DNA from: Diadema setosum
Taxonomy: Eukaryota; Echinodermata; Echinoidea; Diadematoida; Diadematidae
Direction: 5' to 3'
Assembly (NCBI GenBank): GCA_033980235.1
Contig: CM067070.1
Span: forward strand, 29,650,627 to 29,714,626
Length of the DNA stretch: 64,000 nucleotides
The notes under the pieces are model-generated. The model worked only from the letters and a program-made list of their open reading frames with translations. It had not been told where the DNA came from and did not search any database. Positions 8,561-20,116 of this stretch are shown here, in pieces. Each line of letters begins with the position of its first letter. Position 1 is the stretch's first letter. Made by a program: the position numbers and the translations under genes.

Positions 8561-10624
8561 AGGTGATACGCTATCAGCGTATCACCTATTGTGATTGTCA
8601 AAATCTCTCTTTATTTTTTTTATTCTTCTTTCTTTCTGGACAATTTTGTGTCGTCAATATCTCAACAATGACATTACGGAATGACATGAAATTTTCAGTC
8701 AACATGTCTCATAACAATATCTAGCCACAATAAGGTTTTCATGACAGTAACATATCTATGACGTCATTTAGGCGCCATTTTGTGATTTTCGGACCTTGTC
8801 ACATGATCGAACATAACTTCATAACTAGATGTAATTTCTGCGTCATTTTCGGTGGACATAAAGTTCAGGTCACGCTCTATCTTACTTTTTAACGCTAGTT
8901 ACCCAGGTCTTCATTACGCGCGCGTTCGCGCGCGTCAAAATTTTAAAAGGCTCAAAACGACTTCCCAATGGGAAATCTCGAAGTTTCAGACAATTATAAG
9001 CGTTTCAAACATTTTCTCGCGTGCGCGTCCGTCCGCGCAATTTCGCGCGCAGAGAGCGTAACCAACATGAAAATGCAATTTTTTTGACTGATTTGGATTC
9101 CTGATACTTTGAGTAACAATATCCACTGATTTCCGATCGATGTTGACCTATAACAAAGGAATGCACTGGCGTCAAAGTTGAAATTCCGCGCGCGCGTCTT
9201 TCTGCAAATATAGTGAAAAAACTGTCTTTGTTTATTTCGCCATAGCTCTTTAAATCGTCCGTTGACCCGATATTTCTATTGCATATTACAAAAGCATATG
9301 AATTGTAAATAACATTCCAAGTATAAATATTGCCAGGAAAACGCGATGACGTGATCATATCGTCATTTCGAATAAAAAAAGTGGAATTGATTTTTTTGAG
9401 GTACTGTTTCTGACATTCATTTGCTCGTATCTCTGTTGTTTAAGCTCAATATTATCCCAAATTCACATATGTTGTACTTTAAACATTTGCCTTTCAAGTC
9501 CATGTCATGGTTTTGAAATTTGATGACGTTATCATACTTTAAATTGTGATTAAAAGTAAAGATGCAAAATCGGACAAGTTTACGTGTTATGTCTATGGGA
9601 GGTGATTTTTTTTAAAACCATGCATTGACTTGACAACGTTTAAGCACCTTTATCTCAGCTCATTTTGCTTCATTTCCTCTGAAATTTAAGTATGTTGTAG
9701 CTGAGACAATAAGCTGCAGTAATCATGCATTTTGTTCTTTGAAATCTTCTCATGAGGTTGACAATTTTGCAGTTTAAAACTGAAAATGAGAATGGAATGT
9801 GGACGAATCGATTCCTGATTCATCTTTCACATACATAAGTTTACGTTCCTCATATTTTCTCGTCGAGACGTATGGCCGAGTGGTTAAAGGCGCCGTCTCA
9901 GAGACGTGAGGTTGCACTCGTGCGGGTTCGAACCCCACAAGATCACGAAACAAAAAACCTAGCTATTTTACTTTTTTTCTTCAATGGTGTATTACACATT
10001 CGTCCATGCAGAAATTACGTTCGTATATAAACGCACCTATACACACACACACACACACAATATCCCTCTGTTTTGTGTTGGAGACCACATTACTTCGACT
10101 GCTGCAAAATGTTGCATCCTGACTCTGTCAAACCGATCATAGTATGTAATGACGACAACGGAGGTGTTGTACTTTGAGCAATTGTCTTTCAAGTCCATGT
10201 CATTGTTTTGTACTTTGATGACGTCATCACACTGAAAATTGTGATTAAAGGCAAGGTATCAAAATCAGCCGATTATAGGTTTTATGTCTGCGGGACGTAT
10301 TTTTCCGAAATTGCCAGAAATGGCACAGCGACCTCAGTCGTTACAAGGCCGCATTTCCTTCTAGCAATGCAATACATGTTCACGCGGCCATGATTGTTGA
10401 GTGGGCATTGACTTTTTCCCCCTGTAATATCTAAACATTTTTTTTTTTTTTTGGCCTTACCGTTTCCGTGGATGTCTCGTGGCCGAGTGGTAAGAGAAAC
10501 CGTTTTGAATGCACGCTCAATATAACTTCAAAGTGCCTTTATCACATTCTTTTCTTTGTCGATCACAGATGACCGACATCTGATGACCCCAGGCGTATCA
10601 CCTAACTCGTCAGTGTGACGAGTT
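8561..10624 (-). mobile_element. E2: ~2.06 kb non-coding element, diverged relative of R
   Basis: Read on the minus strand, it begins with a 9-bp hairpin (AACTCGTCA, 3-base loop, at 10,604-10,624) followed by AGGTGATACGC. It ends with an 11-bp hairpin whose stem is again AGGTGATACGC (8,561-8,587). R has the same plan with AATTTGTCA and AGGTGATCCGA. Interior phrases also parallel R (TATGTTGTAGCTGAGAC, ACGTGTTATGTCTATGGGAG, a GCGCGCG tract). An internal duplication links about 9,484-9,610 with 10,175-10,300. Hairpin-ended, non-coding elements resemble non-autonomous Helitron/Helentron relatives, but that class is a guess. Confidence 0.6.
9866..9946 (+). ncRNA. tRNA-like (Leu/Ser-type) sequence, probably SINE head or tRNA pseudogene
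   Basis: It has a perfect Pol III A box (TGGCCGAGTGG) and B box (GGGTTCGAACCCC), plus a long variable-arm region as in tRNA-Leu/Ser. The acceptor arms do not pair and the anticodon arm folds with a too-short loop, so it cannot be a working tRNA. An A-box-only relative lies at about 10,483-10,495 (GTGGCCGAGTGG). Confidence 0.55.
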
Positions 10625-11023
10625 TCATGTCTCGCATGACGCAAATCTCTCGTTTGAAGAGGCTACACCCCAGTAAATAATGCCAGTGCATATCTTGGCA
10701 ATCAATGACTTAAAATCAACCTGTTTCTTGACCCTGGCCTAATCTAAGCATCAGTCATCGCCACAGCACCACAGTAGGGGTGGGGGGGCACCGCGAGAGG
10801 AGGAGATTGTTTTGGTTTTGGCATGGGCTATGTAGCTCCATGGTGCGTGTGTGTGTGTGTGTGTACGTGTGTGTGTGTGAGTGTAGACATTCAGCGTATG
10901 CAGACAGAGCATGCCTGTACTGCAGTGACTGGAACTATTGTCATTCCATTTTGTCTCTCCCCTTCTCCCTCCCCCATCTCTCCCCTCTCTCTCTCTCTCT
11001 CTCTCCCTCTCTCTCTCTTTCTC
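10625..11023. repeat. Spacer with (GT)n and (CT)n microsatellites
   Basis: (GT)n with small interruptions at about 10,844-10,881 and (CT)n at about 10,983-11,022. The frames they open are low-complexity and not genes. Confidence 0.9.
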
Positions 11024-11396
11024 AGCAGGCTGATTGTAACCAGGGAGGTAGTAGTATCACCTCCCCGTTGTAACTCACTGCCAAATAGCACATTGTCAGC
11101 ACCGGCAAACTGGCAATGCTCTCCTTCTTATTCATGTATTTTCGTCATTTACGGGTCAACTTTTTTCGTTCGAAATGTAAAATGGATGACCATAGAATTT
11201 CTCAATGATCCAGTCAGCAGGCTGTTGTAACCAGGGAGGTAGTCTCACCTCCCCTTTGCAACTCACTGCCAAATAGCACATTGTCAGCACCGGCAAACTG
11301 GTAATGCTCTCCTTCTTATTCCTGTATTTTCGTTATTTACGGGTCAATTTTTTTCGTTCGAAATGTAAAATGGATGACCATAGAATTTCTCAATAG
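11024..11396 (+). repeat. Two tandem copies of a ~188-bp unit
   Basis: Unit 1 begins CAGCAGGCTGATTGTAACC and unit 2 begins at about 11,214 with CAGCAGGCTGTTGTAACC. Both run through ACTCACTGCCAAATAGCACA to AATTTCTCAAT. Each has a GGGAGGT...ACCTCCC hairpin near its start. Confidence 0.9.
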
Positions 11397-11639
11397 AATA
11401 TAAAATTGAAAACTTTAAAAAGGATAGAGAAAATTGAGTTCACTTTGAATGGTCTGCCACAGGCAGATATCCTTATCATGCTCTTACGTAATACGACAGC
11501 TGCTGGAGTCATCAAACCCTGGCTTGGCCTCCAGGTTTGTCACGCCGAGCAGAAAGTTTATTTGCAATGGACAAGTACTTCGACTCCCAACTCTCAAACG
11601 ACAAATAAAAGCACCCCACTTTGGTAAAAATTCGGCTGG
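11397..11639. other. Unassigned spacer before the plus-strand R array
   Basis: About 240 bases with short overlapping open frames and no motif. R-type sequence resumes near 11,640. Confidence 0.5.
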
Positions 11640-13502
11640 GGTCTCGCCTCAAACGAGAGATTGACGGCATGTCGTTTTCTTGAGTTATTGCAAAGAAAAT
11701 TGGAAAAAGAAAGACATATGAAAATACATCGAAGATAACCTTTAATTTCAACCACGTTTTTGGACGTGATCCCGACACCATATGAAAAACAAAGGGAATA
11801 CGTACGATAGCGCAAAGTCTCAGCTACAACATATTAAAATCTGGGAGAAATTCACCGAAGGGTGAGCTAGTGCTCGATAAAGACAATCATGTCAATTTTC
11901 ACATCTAGAAAAATTCCCTCCCATAGAGGTAACACGTCATAACGAAGATTAAGAAAGAAGTACATATGACCTTTGACCCCGATCTGCACAGACAAGATGT
12001 CATCTGAGCAAAAAGTGGTTATTTTGTGAAATGATCCTTGTAACACGGCCTTTACGTGTGCAAAATATGGGGAAGATAGAACATGTATTCACCAAGAAAC
12101 AGCATGAAACATTATGAGCTTTGACCCTAATTTACATACCCAAGATGGCGTTTGATAAAGTAGTTGTTATTTTATGAAATAATGTATATGACATGAACTA
12201 AACATGTGCAAAATATGGTGGTGATAAAGTATGTTTTTCTTGAGTTATTGCAAAGAAAGTTGGAAAAAGAAAGAAATAATTATGGAAATACATCGAAGAT
12301 AGGCTTTGATTTCAACCAAGTTTTTGGACGTGATTCCGATACCGTATGAAAAAATGAAGGGCACACTCACGATAGCCCAAAGTCTCAGCTACAACATATT
12401 AAAATCTTAGAGAAATTCACTGAAGCATAGGTGAGCTAATGCTCGAAAAAGATAGTCATGTCAATTTTCATTTCCAGAAAAACTGCACTCCCATTAAGAT
12501 AACACGTAAACTGGTCAAATTTGACAAGATTACTTTCAATCCAATATTACGAGGTGATGCCGTCACCTAATTAAAATGTTGTTAGAATATTAATGAAAGA
12601 ACATTTATTAAGCTACAACATACCGAAATCTGGGTGAAAATGGGCAAAGGATAAGTGAGATACGTTCGAGTGAACTTGTAATTTGATGCCGTCATTTTGA
12701 AAATTTACTTTTTTTACTTTATTAAGAAATTTGATATCTTTTAATCATTTTTCCAGCATCGTCAACCCATGAAATGACATGTACAACTTATCAACTTTCA
12801 GAATATGTAAAGAAAAGGGGGGGGGGGGGGTCACCGTTCATCCTGACGAGTAAAATCGAAAATCGGATTAAAAAATGGCGGTTTTTTGGCATTGTTGCAC
12901 TGTATATCGCCATTGACGCGCGCGCGGAATTTCAACTTTGACGGGCCCGTATGACGTCATATTGAGTCGGATTGACTTCAAACTTGGTAGACGTATTCCC
13001 TGACATTTCAGGCAGGCGATAAGTGTGAAACAACGGGAAATATCTATTGCATATGAGCTGTGCGTGCGTATATGCGCGCGCGCGTACGCGTCCGTAATTT
13101 TTTTTTTCAATTCTTCAATTAATGCTCTAAATGGTCTGAAACGTATGCCAAAAAAAAAATTTGAGCTCGATTTGAGCATACAAATATTTCAACGCGCGCG
13201 TACGCGCACGTTTTAAGGTATAGATGAATTTTGAGAATATGAGTAGAGTGCGCTTGACTTGAAATATATGTGACGTAAATTTCATTGAAAATTCTATTCC
13301 ATTAATGAGATATGATTGAGAATGTGTTTTCATATAATGACGTCATAGTGACGTCACGGTCGACTGATCACTTTGATTTTAGTTCGATTGCCGTCTTTGG
13401 GAGACGATACATATATGGTATAAGTTTGAAATTGATAGGAAGAGGACTTTCTGAGCCAATCGATGCACAACTTTTTGGGAGAAATAAGAAGAAAAAGAAG
13501 AA
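11640..13502 (+). repeat. R-family unit, plus orientation (5' truncated)
   Basis: Carries the landmarks in order: TATTAAAATCTGGGAG, GACCTTTGACCC, the CGCGCGCGG tract near 12,917, a Z-type tract near 13,075, the TGACGTCATAGTGACGTCA pair near 13,339, and a GAAGAAAAAGAAG tail. It lacks the 5' hairpin. A 12-base G run at about 12,820 expands a shorter G run seen in sister units. Confidence 0.8.
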
Positions 13503-15671
13503 GAAGACTAGAGATTGTAATTTGTCATCACTGACAAATTAAGGTGATCCGATTTTTTTTTTAATCAATGATTCGAGTCCTGATCGTAATAGGCATGACA
13601 ATACAAGTTTCAATTGTGTTTAGAGACATTGGCCGTGTGAGGTTTGGATTCTCATTTAGAAAAGGGAGTCATATCTGCCATCTTTGGTACCAATTCTGTA
13701 TACACTGAATAACGAAGATACAGCAACGAATACATATGACCTTTGACCCACCTTTACACTCCCAAGATGGCATCTGAGGAAAAAGTAGTTATTTTGTGAA
13801 ATGATTCTTGCGACATCGTCTATATTCATGTGCAAAATATGGCAAAGATAGGACAGGTATTCACCAAGATACAAAATGCAAAGTCTTAGCTACAACATAA
13901 AATCTGGGAGAAATTCACCGAAGGGTAAGTGAGCTAGTGCTCGATAAAGAAAAGCATGTCAATTTTCACATTAAAAAAAAAAAAAATCCCTCCCATAGAG
14001 ATAACACGTCATAACGAAAATACAGAAAGAAGTACATATGACCTTTGACCCCACTTTGCACACCCAAGATGGCGTCTGAGCAAAAAGTGGTTATTTTGTG
14101 AAATGATCCTTGTAACATGGTCTTTGCGTGTGCAAAATGTGGGAAAGATAGGGCATGTATTCACCAAGATACAGGATGAAACATATATGACCTTTGACCC
14201 TAATTTACATACCCAAGATGGTGTCTGATCAAGTAGTTGTTATTTTATGAAATAATGAACGTGACATGAACTAAACATGTGCAAAATATGGGATTGATAG
14301 CCATTGTTGTCGTTCATCTATTGCACAGAAAGTAGTAGAAAGAAAGAAAAATAAAGAAAAAATTATGTTATTTTAGGGAAATTTGAAGGAGAAGCAAAAA
14401 AAAAATTCAGAAAAAGATAAAGTTAGGAAGGGAGATTAAGACTAACTAAAGAAAAAGAAGAAAAAAAGTGTTTAAAAAAATAAAAAAACATATTGGCAGG
14501 GGTGAGCCTTGAACCAGGGACCTTAGGATTACGAGTCGGATTCGCTATGCAATGACCTATTTCATGCTCCATAGGCCCTGTGTATTAAGCAAAATGACGC
14601 TGCATCGAAGCCACGTGCCATTTTCAACCAAGTTTTTCGACGTGATGCCGACGTCGTATGAAAAAATAGAGGGAACATTAACGATAGCCCAAAGTCTCAG
14701 CTACAACATACTAAAATCTGGGGAAAATTCACTTAAGCATAAGTGAGCTAGTGCTCGAAAAAGACAGTCATGTCAATTTTCACTGCCAGAAAAACTGCTC
14801 TCCCATAGAGATAACACGTAAACTGGTCAAATTCTACAAGGATACATTCAATCCATTTTTACGAGGCGATGACGTCATTCAATCAAAATGTTGTTTTACA
14901 TTAATGAAAGAACATTTCATAAGCTACAACATACTGAAATATGGGAGAAAATTGGCAGAGGATAAGTGAGATACGCTCGAGTGAACTTGTAATTGTATGA
15001 CTTCATTTTGAAAATTTACTCTTTTTACTTTATTAAGAAATTTGATATCTTTTAATCATTTTTTCAGCATCGCAAACCCATGAAATGACATGTACAACTC
15101 ATCAGCTTTCAGAATATGTAAAGAAAATGAGGGGTCACCGTCCATCCTGACGAGTAAAATCGGGTTTAATTTTGGCAGTTTTTTGGCATTGTTGCACTAT
15201 GTATCGCCATGGACGCGCGCGCGGAATTTCAAATTTGCCGGGCCCGTATGACGTCATATTGAGTCGGATTGACTTGAAACTTGGTAGAAATATTCCTTGA
15301 CATTTCAGACATCCGATAAGCGTAAAAAACGGGAAATTTTCATTGCATATGAGTTGTCCGTACGTATATGTGCGCGCGCGTAAGCGTCCGTCCAATTTTT
15401 TTCACTTTTTCAAAAAATGCTTCAATTGGTCTGAAATGTATGCAAAAAAAAAATTGAGCTAGATTTGAGCATACAAATATTTCAACGCGCGCGTACGCGC
15501 ACATCTAAAGAGAAAATATTAATTTTAAGAATATGAGTAGAATGCGCATAACTTGAAATATATGTGATGTAAATTTCATTGAAAAATTCCATTCCATTAA
15601 TGAGATATGATTGAGAATGTGTTTTCATATAATGACGTCATAGTGAAGTCACGGTCGACTGATCACAATGA
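13503..15671 (+). repeat. R-family unit, plus orientation (Q subtype)
   Basis: Opens with the AATTTGTCA hairpin and AGGTGATCCGA. Unlike P-subtype units, it contains a ~250-base A-rich stretch followed by a tRNA-like segment (14,495-14,563). It ends at the paired CRE-like sites near 15,634, the second of which is mutated to TGAAGTCA. Confidence 0.8.
14495..14563 (-). ncRNA. tRNA-Thr(CGT)-like fragment, copy 1
   Basis: On the minus strand it shows a D-arm remnant, an anticodon loop CTCGTAA in a decayed stem, and a T arm with GGTTCAAG (B-box-like). An A-rich tract lies next to it on the plus strand. It is embedded in Q-type R units, so it was multiplied with them, and is too degenerate to be a functional tRNA. 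Confidence 0.4.
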
Positions 15672-18600
15672 TACACTAGACTTGGAATTTGTCAACACTG
15701 ACAAATTAGGTGATCTGGGCCCTGTTTTATCAAAAGATAAATTTAACGTTAAGTCAAAATAATATATGATTAACCTCTCAAATCAACTCTAAGTCCACTT
15801 AATCTATGATTAACTTCCAAATCAACTTGAAGTCCGTCTTATCAAGACACCCAGAGTTGACATCAACTCCAACTTCCTAAAAAATCAACACATAAGTTTT
15901 CTCAACCGCTCCAAATCTATGATTAACTTAACAGGTGATAAATATCAACTTTAAGTAGAAACAGTTTAGGTAGACTCAATTGTAAGGCAATTTACAGAAG
16001 AAAGATGACTGTCACACTTTCCTAGTCTAGCTGGGGTCTTGTCACAAATGTTTGTCTGTTAGATGCTAACCTTTCTCTAACATTATGTTGCGTTTCTTTC
16101 ATGTAATCATGGTCTTTTCCTTGCATGAAATTCACGATCGGCACGCATTGCTTACGCGACTGCTGCACGCAAACACCCTCGACAGCAGTCGCAATCCCAG
16201 CCTGCGCACCCGGCGCCTCGGCACGCCGTCCGCCCGCCAATCAAGCTATCGCCAGCAGGCAAGTAACCGAGTACAGTACTGGAACTGGAACCGCGTCTGT
16301 GTGTAATGCATATCTTGCCAAAGTAAAGAACCCATATGCGAGGAAACCTGTGATTTCTGATGTGCGTAGGCCTACGTAGAGCTAGTTCGGCAATAGATAC
16401 TAATTAACAGTTTAATAGGCATATACAGAAAATAAAGAGTTTAATTCTATATAGCACCGAGTACGACAGTAACTTGAGATTCAGCTTAACGTTAGGCCCA
16501 ACTGGTTAGAGATAACGTTCAGCGAGTCGTTTGTACTTACCTTATTATGTAGTGGCGTGCTGCTGATTAGAGCGTCTAATAAGTAATTCTAGAATTTCGA
16601 CATGTTGATGATGTAGACTTGCGATCTATTCTTTACAAAGTCGATCTGCGCCGTAGAGTTAAAAACAACCTACTGTAATCACCACATTCTCACACAGGAC
16701 TTCAGCCTATTGAATTAAGACTTGAAGTAATTCTACGTATGTGCGGAATCTTTACGGTACACGCGTACGCAGATTTTCGTTGAGCTGGGGATGTGCTAGA
16801 TCTATCGACCTACTTTTTGCAATACAACGCAAAACGGCGTATTTTGCGGTTTTGTTGCAAACTTAATACTTCTAATTCAGCGACTGTATAGCGCTAATAC
16901 TACTGCGTCGCACTAGCAGACTACAAATCCGTGGCCATGGCAAACAATCATGTTTTTGTTGTTTTTTTTTTTGCTTAATGTATTGTTTTGTTTTTAAGCA
17001 GACAGTACCGGAAACCAGCCTCGTCCCGTGTTGTTAGTTTTGACTAAATCAATAATTAAGTCATGGTGATGAGCTATAACTATAATCGACTATTAAGTCT
17101 CTTCGTAAAACGGGAACTTGCAGTTGATTTAAAGTTATAGCGGACTTCAAGTTGGATAAAGTTAGCGTTGATTTCACAATCAACGCTAACTTTATCTTGA
17201 TAAAACAGGGCCCTGATCTATTTGAAAATCAATGATTTGAGTCCTGATCCCAATAGGCATGACCATACCGCTTTCATTTGTGTTGAGGAGCCATTGGCCG
17301 TGTGATGTCTGGATTTTCATTTAGAAAAGGGAGTCGGACCTGCCATCTTTGGTACCGAATTCCGTATACACTAACGAAGATACAGAATAAAGTATATTTG
17401 ACCTTTGACCCCACTTTGCACACCCAAGATGGCATCTGAGCGAAAAGTGGTTATTTTGTGAAATGATTCTTGTAACATGCCCTTTGCGTGTGCAAAATAT
17501 GGGAAAGACAGGACATGTATTCACCAAGATACAGGATGAACCATTTGTGACCTTTGACCCTAATTTACGTACCCAAGATGGTGTCTGATCAAGTAGATGT
17601 TATTTTATGAAATAATGTACATGACCTGGACTAAACATGTGCAAAATATGGGGGTGATAGGGGCTGTTTTACTGGAGTTATGGCAAAGAAAATTGCAGAA
17701 AGAAAGAAATATCTCAATACATCGAAGCTAACCTTCAATTTCAACCAAGTTTTCCGATGTGATCTCGGCATCCAGTAAAAAAATAGATGGCGTTCGGGCG
17801 ATAGCTCAAAATGTCAGCTACAACATATTAAAATCTTTGAGAAATTCATCGAAGGGTAAGTGAGCTAGTGCTTGATAAAGACAATCATGTCAATTTTCAC
17901 ACCTAGAAAAATTCCCTCCCATAGAGATAACACGTCATAACGAAGATACAGAAAGAAGTACATATGACCTTTGACCCCACTCTACATACCCAAGATGGCA
18001 TCTGAGCAAAAAGTGGTTATTTTGTGAAATGATTCTTGTAACATGGTCTTTGCGTGTACAAAATATGGGAAAGATAGGACATGTATTTACCAAGATACAG
18101 GATGAAACATTTATGACCTTTGACCCTAATTTACATACCCAAGATGGTGTCCGATCAAGTAGTTGTTATTTTATGAAATAATGTACGTGACATGAACTAA
18201 ACATGTACAAAATATTGGGCTAATAGGGCTTGTTTTTCTTGAGTTATTGCAAAGAAAGTTGCAAAAAGAAAGGAATATCAAAATACATCGAAGATAAGCT
18301 TTAATTTCAACAAAGTTTTTGGACGTGATTCCGACACCGTATGAAAAAATGAAGGGCATATTACGATAGCCCAAAGTCTCAGCTACAACATATTAAAATC
18401 TGGGAGAAATTAACCGAAGCATAAGTGAGCTAGTGCTCGAAAAAGACAGTCATGTCAATTTCCATTTCCAGAAAAACTGCACTCCCGTAGAGATAACACG
18501 TTAACTGGTCAAATTTGACAAGATTACTCTCAATCCATTTTTACGAGGTGATGCCGTCACCTAATCAAAATGTTGTTCATATATTGATGAAAGAACATTT

Positions 18601-19353
18601 TATAAGCTACAACATACTGAAATCTGGGTGAAAATTGGCCAAGGATAAGTGAGATACGCTCGAGTGAACTTGAAATTTGATGACGTCATTTTGAAAATTT
18701 ACTTTTTTTTTATTAAGAAATTTGATATCTTTTAATCATTTTTCCAGCATCGTCAACCCATGAAATGACATGTACAACTCATCAGCTTTCAGAATATGTA
18801 AAGAAAATGGGGGGTCACCGTCCATCCTGACGAGTAAAATCCGATTTAAAATTGGCGGTTTTTTGGCGTAGTTGCACTGTACTGTATATCGCCATTGACG
18901 CGCGCGCGGAATTTCAACTTTGACGGGCCCGTATGACGTCATATTGAGTTGAATTGACTTGAAACTTGGTGGAAATATTCCTTGACATTTCAGACATCCG
19001 ATAAATGTGAAAAAACGGGACATTTCTATTGCATATGAGCTGCGCGCGCGTATATGTGCGCGCGCGTACGCGTCCGTCCAATTTTTTCAATTTTTCAAAA
19101 AATGCTGCAAATGGTCTGAAACGTGTGCAAAAAATTTTTGAGCTCGATTAAGCGTAAATATGAATTTTGAGAGTATGAGGAGAATGCGCTTGATCTGAAA
19201 TATATGTGACGTAAATTTCATTGAGAAATTCCATTCCATTAATGAGATTTGAATGAGAATGTGTTTTCATATAATGACGTCATAGTGACGTCACAGTCGA
19301 CTGATCACTTTGATTTTAGTTCGATTGTCGTCTTTGGGACATGATACATATAT
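15672..19353 (+). repeat. R-family unit (P subtype) split by element T
   Basis: Begins with ACTTGGAATTTGTC and the 5' hairpin, then is interrupted at 15,717 by element T and resumes at 17,214. It includes the longest Z-type tract (33 strictly alternating bases, 19,041-19,073) and ends at the CRE-like pair near 19,277 and the site of M1. Confidence 0.85.
15717..17213. mobile_element. T: 1.5 kb DNA-transposon-like insertion in an R unit
   Basis: Ends are GGGCCCTGTTTTATCAA and its complement, with further imperfect inverted sequence (TTAACGTTAA near the left, GTTAGCGTTGA near the right). Sister units at 22,081, 26,972 and 29,180 show the same host sequence without the insert, which fixes both boundaries to within 1-2 bases. 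No clear target duplication is resolved because the site itself repeats GATCT. The interior has no coding motif. Superfamily unknown. Confidence 0.8.
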
Positions 19354-20116
19354 GTGACCCGCTACAACAAAAAGGTCCTAAAGTCGCGCACGGTCGAAGC
19401 CGTGAAAATCGAGTTTGAAGTCAGAGCATTAAAATTTGTCAAAACTTACGATTTTCTGATTTTGATACATTATTGGAGTCTAACGTGTCTTCTATCATCT
19501 GTCGAAATTTTGAAGCAAAATGATCAAAGGAAAGACAAAAAAAAAATAGCGTTTTTCTGAGCCATGTTTTGTGGCGTTTCAACGAAGCAGAAACCGCGTT
19601 CGAAAATTTGGATTGAGCGCCACAGATAGGTTCCGCCCCTAACAACGACCAGAGTGATCTCATTGGTCAGTTTGCTGCTTGCTGCTAACCGAAGCGTGAA
19701 GCTCGCACACTGCCCAGTCGACTGGTGCGTGCGGGCGGGGTGCGCTATGCTCAGCCGCTTCTCACATCCTGGTCACTGATTGGTTGGTGAGGAGACCACC
19801 GACGCTGATGTGCTTGAATGAACTCTTCGGGGGTTGCTAGGGCTTACTTTTTATTGTCCAGAGGTGAGAACTGACTTGCATGTCCCTTGATCGCGATTGC
19901 GTCGAAAGGAAGACTTGTAGGGCGCTTTTCTCGAAACAGTGATTTTCCAGACGTCTCGACATGCTCTCTTTTAAACATCGATATCTCCGCAGCCGATTAT
20001 TTTTATAAAATGTGTTATATATCAATTTACAGCAGAAAGATTAGGGGATTATATCATGCAATTTTCAAATAATCGACCTCCTCCGACTTTAGGATCATTT
20101 TGTTGTAGCGGGTCAC
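19354..20116 (+). mobile_element. M1: 763-bp inverted-repeat transposon
   Basis: Ends GTGACCCGCTACAACAAAA and complement, flanked by ATAT on both sides. The uninterrupted site at 37,216-37,240 has a single ATAT. The interior is CpG-rich with several CCAAT/ATTGG boxes and two oppositely directed half-open frames but no transposase. It is a non-autonomous DNA transposon with a 4-bp target duplication. Confidence 0.85.

Noticed and set aside
9866..9946. Functional tRNA-Leu or tRNA-Ser gene
   Set aside because: Acceptor arms do not pair and the anticodon arm is malformed, although Pol III boxes are perfect.
10780..11230. Overlapping open frames of 97 and 135 codons
   Set aside because: Built from (GT)n and (CT)n tracts; low-complexity Val/Cys and Ser/Leu/Pro runs only.
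15717..17213. A GATCT 5-bp target duplication for element T
   Set aside because: Empty sites in sister units already contain GATCTGATCT, so the apparent duplication is pre-existing.
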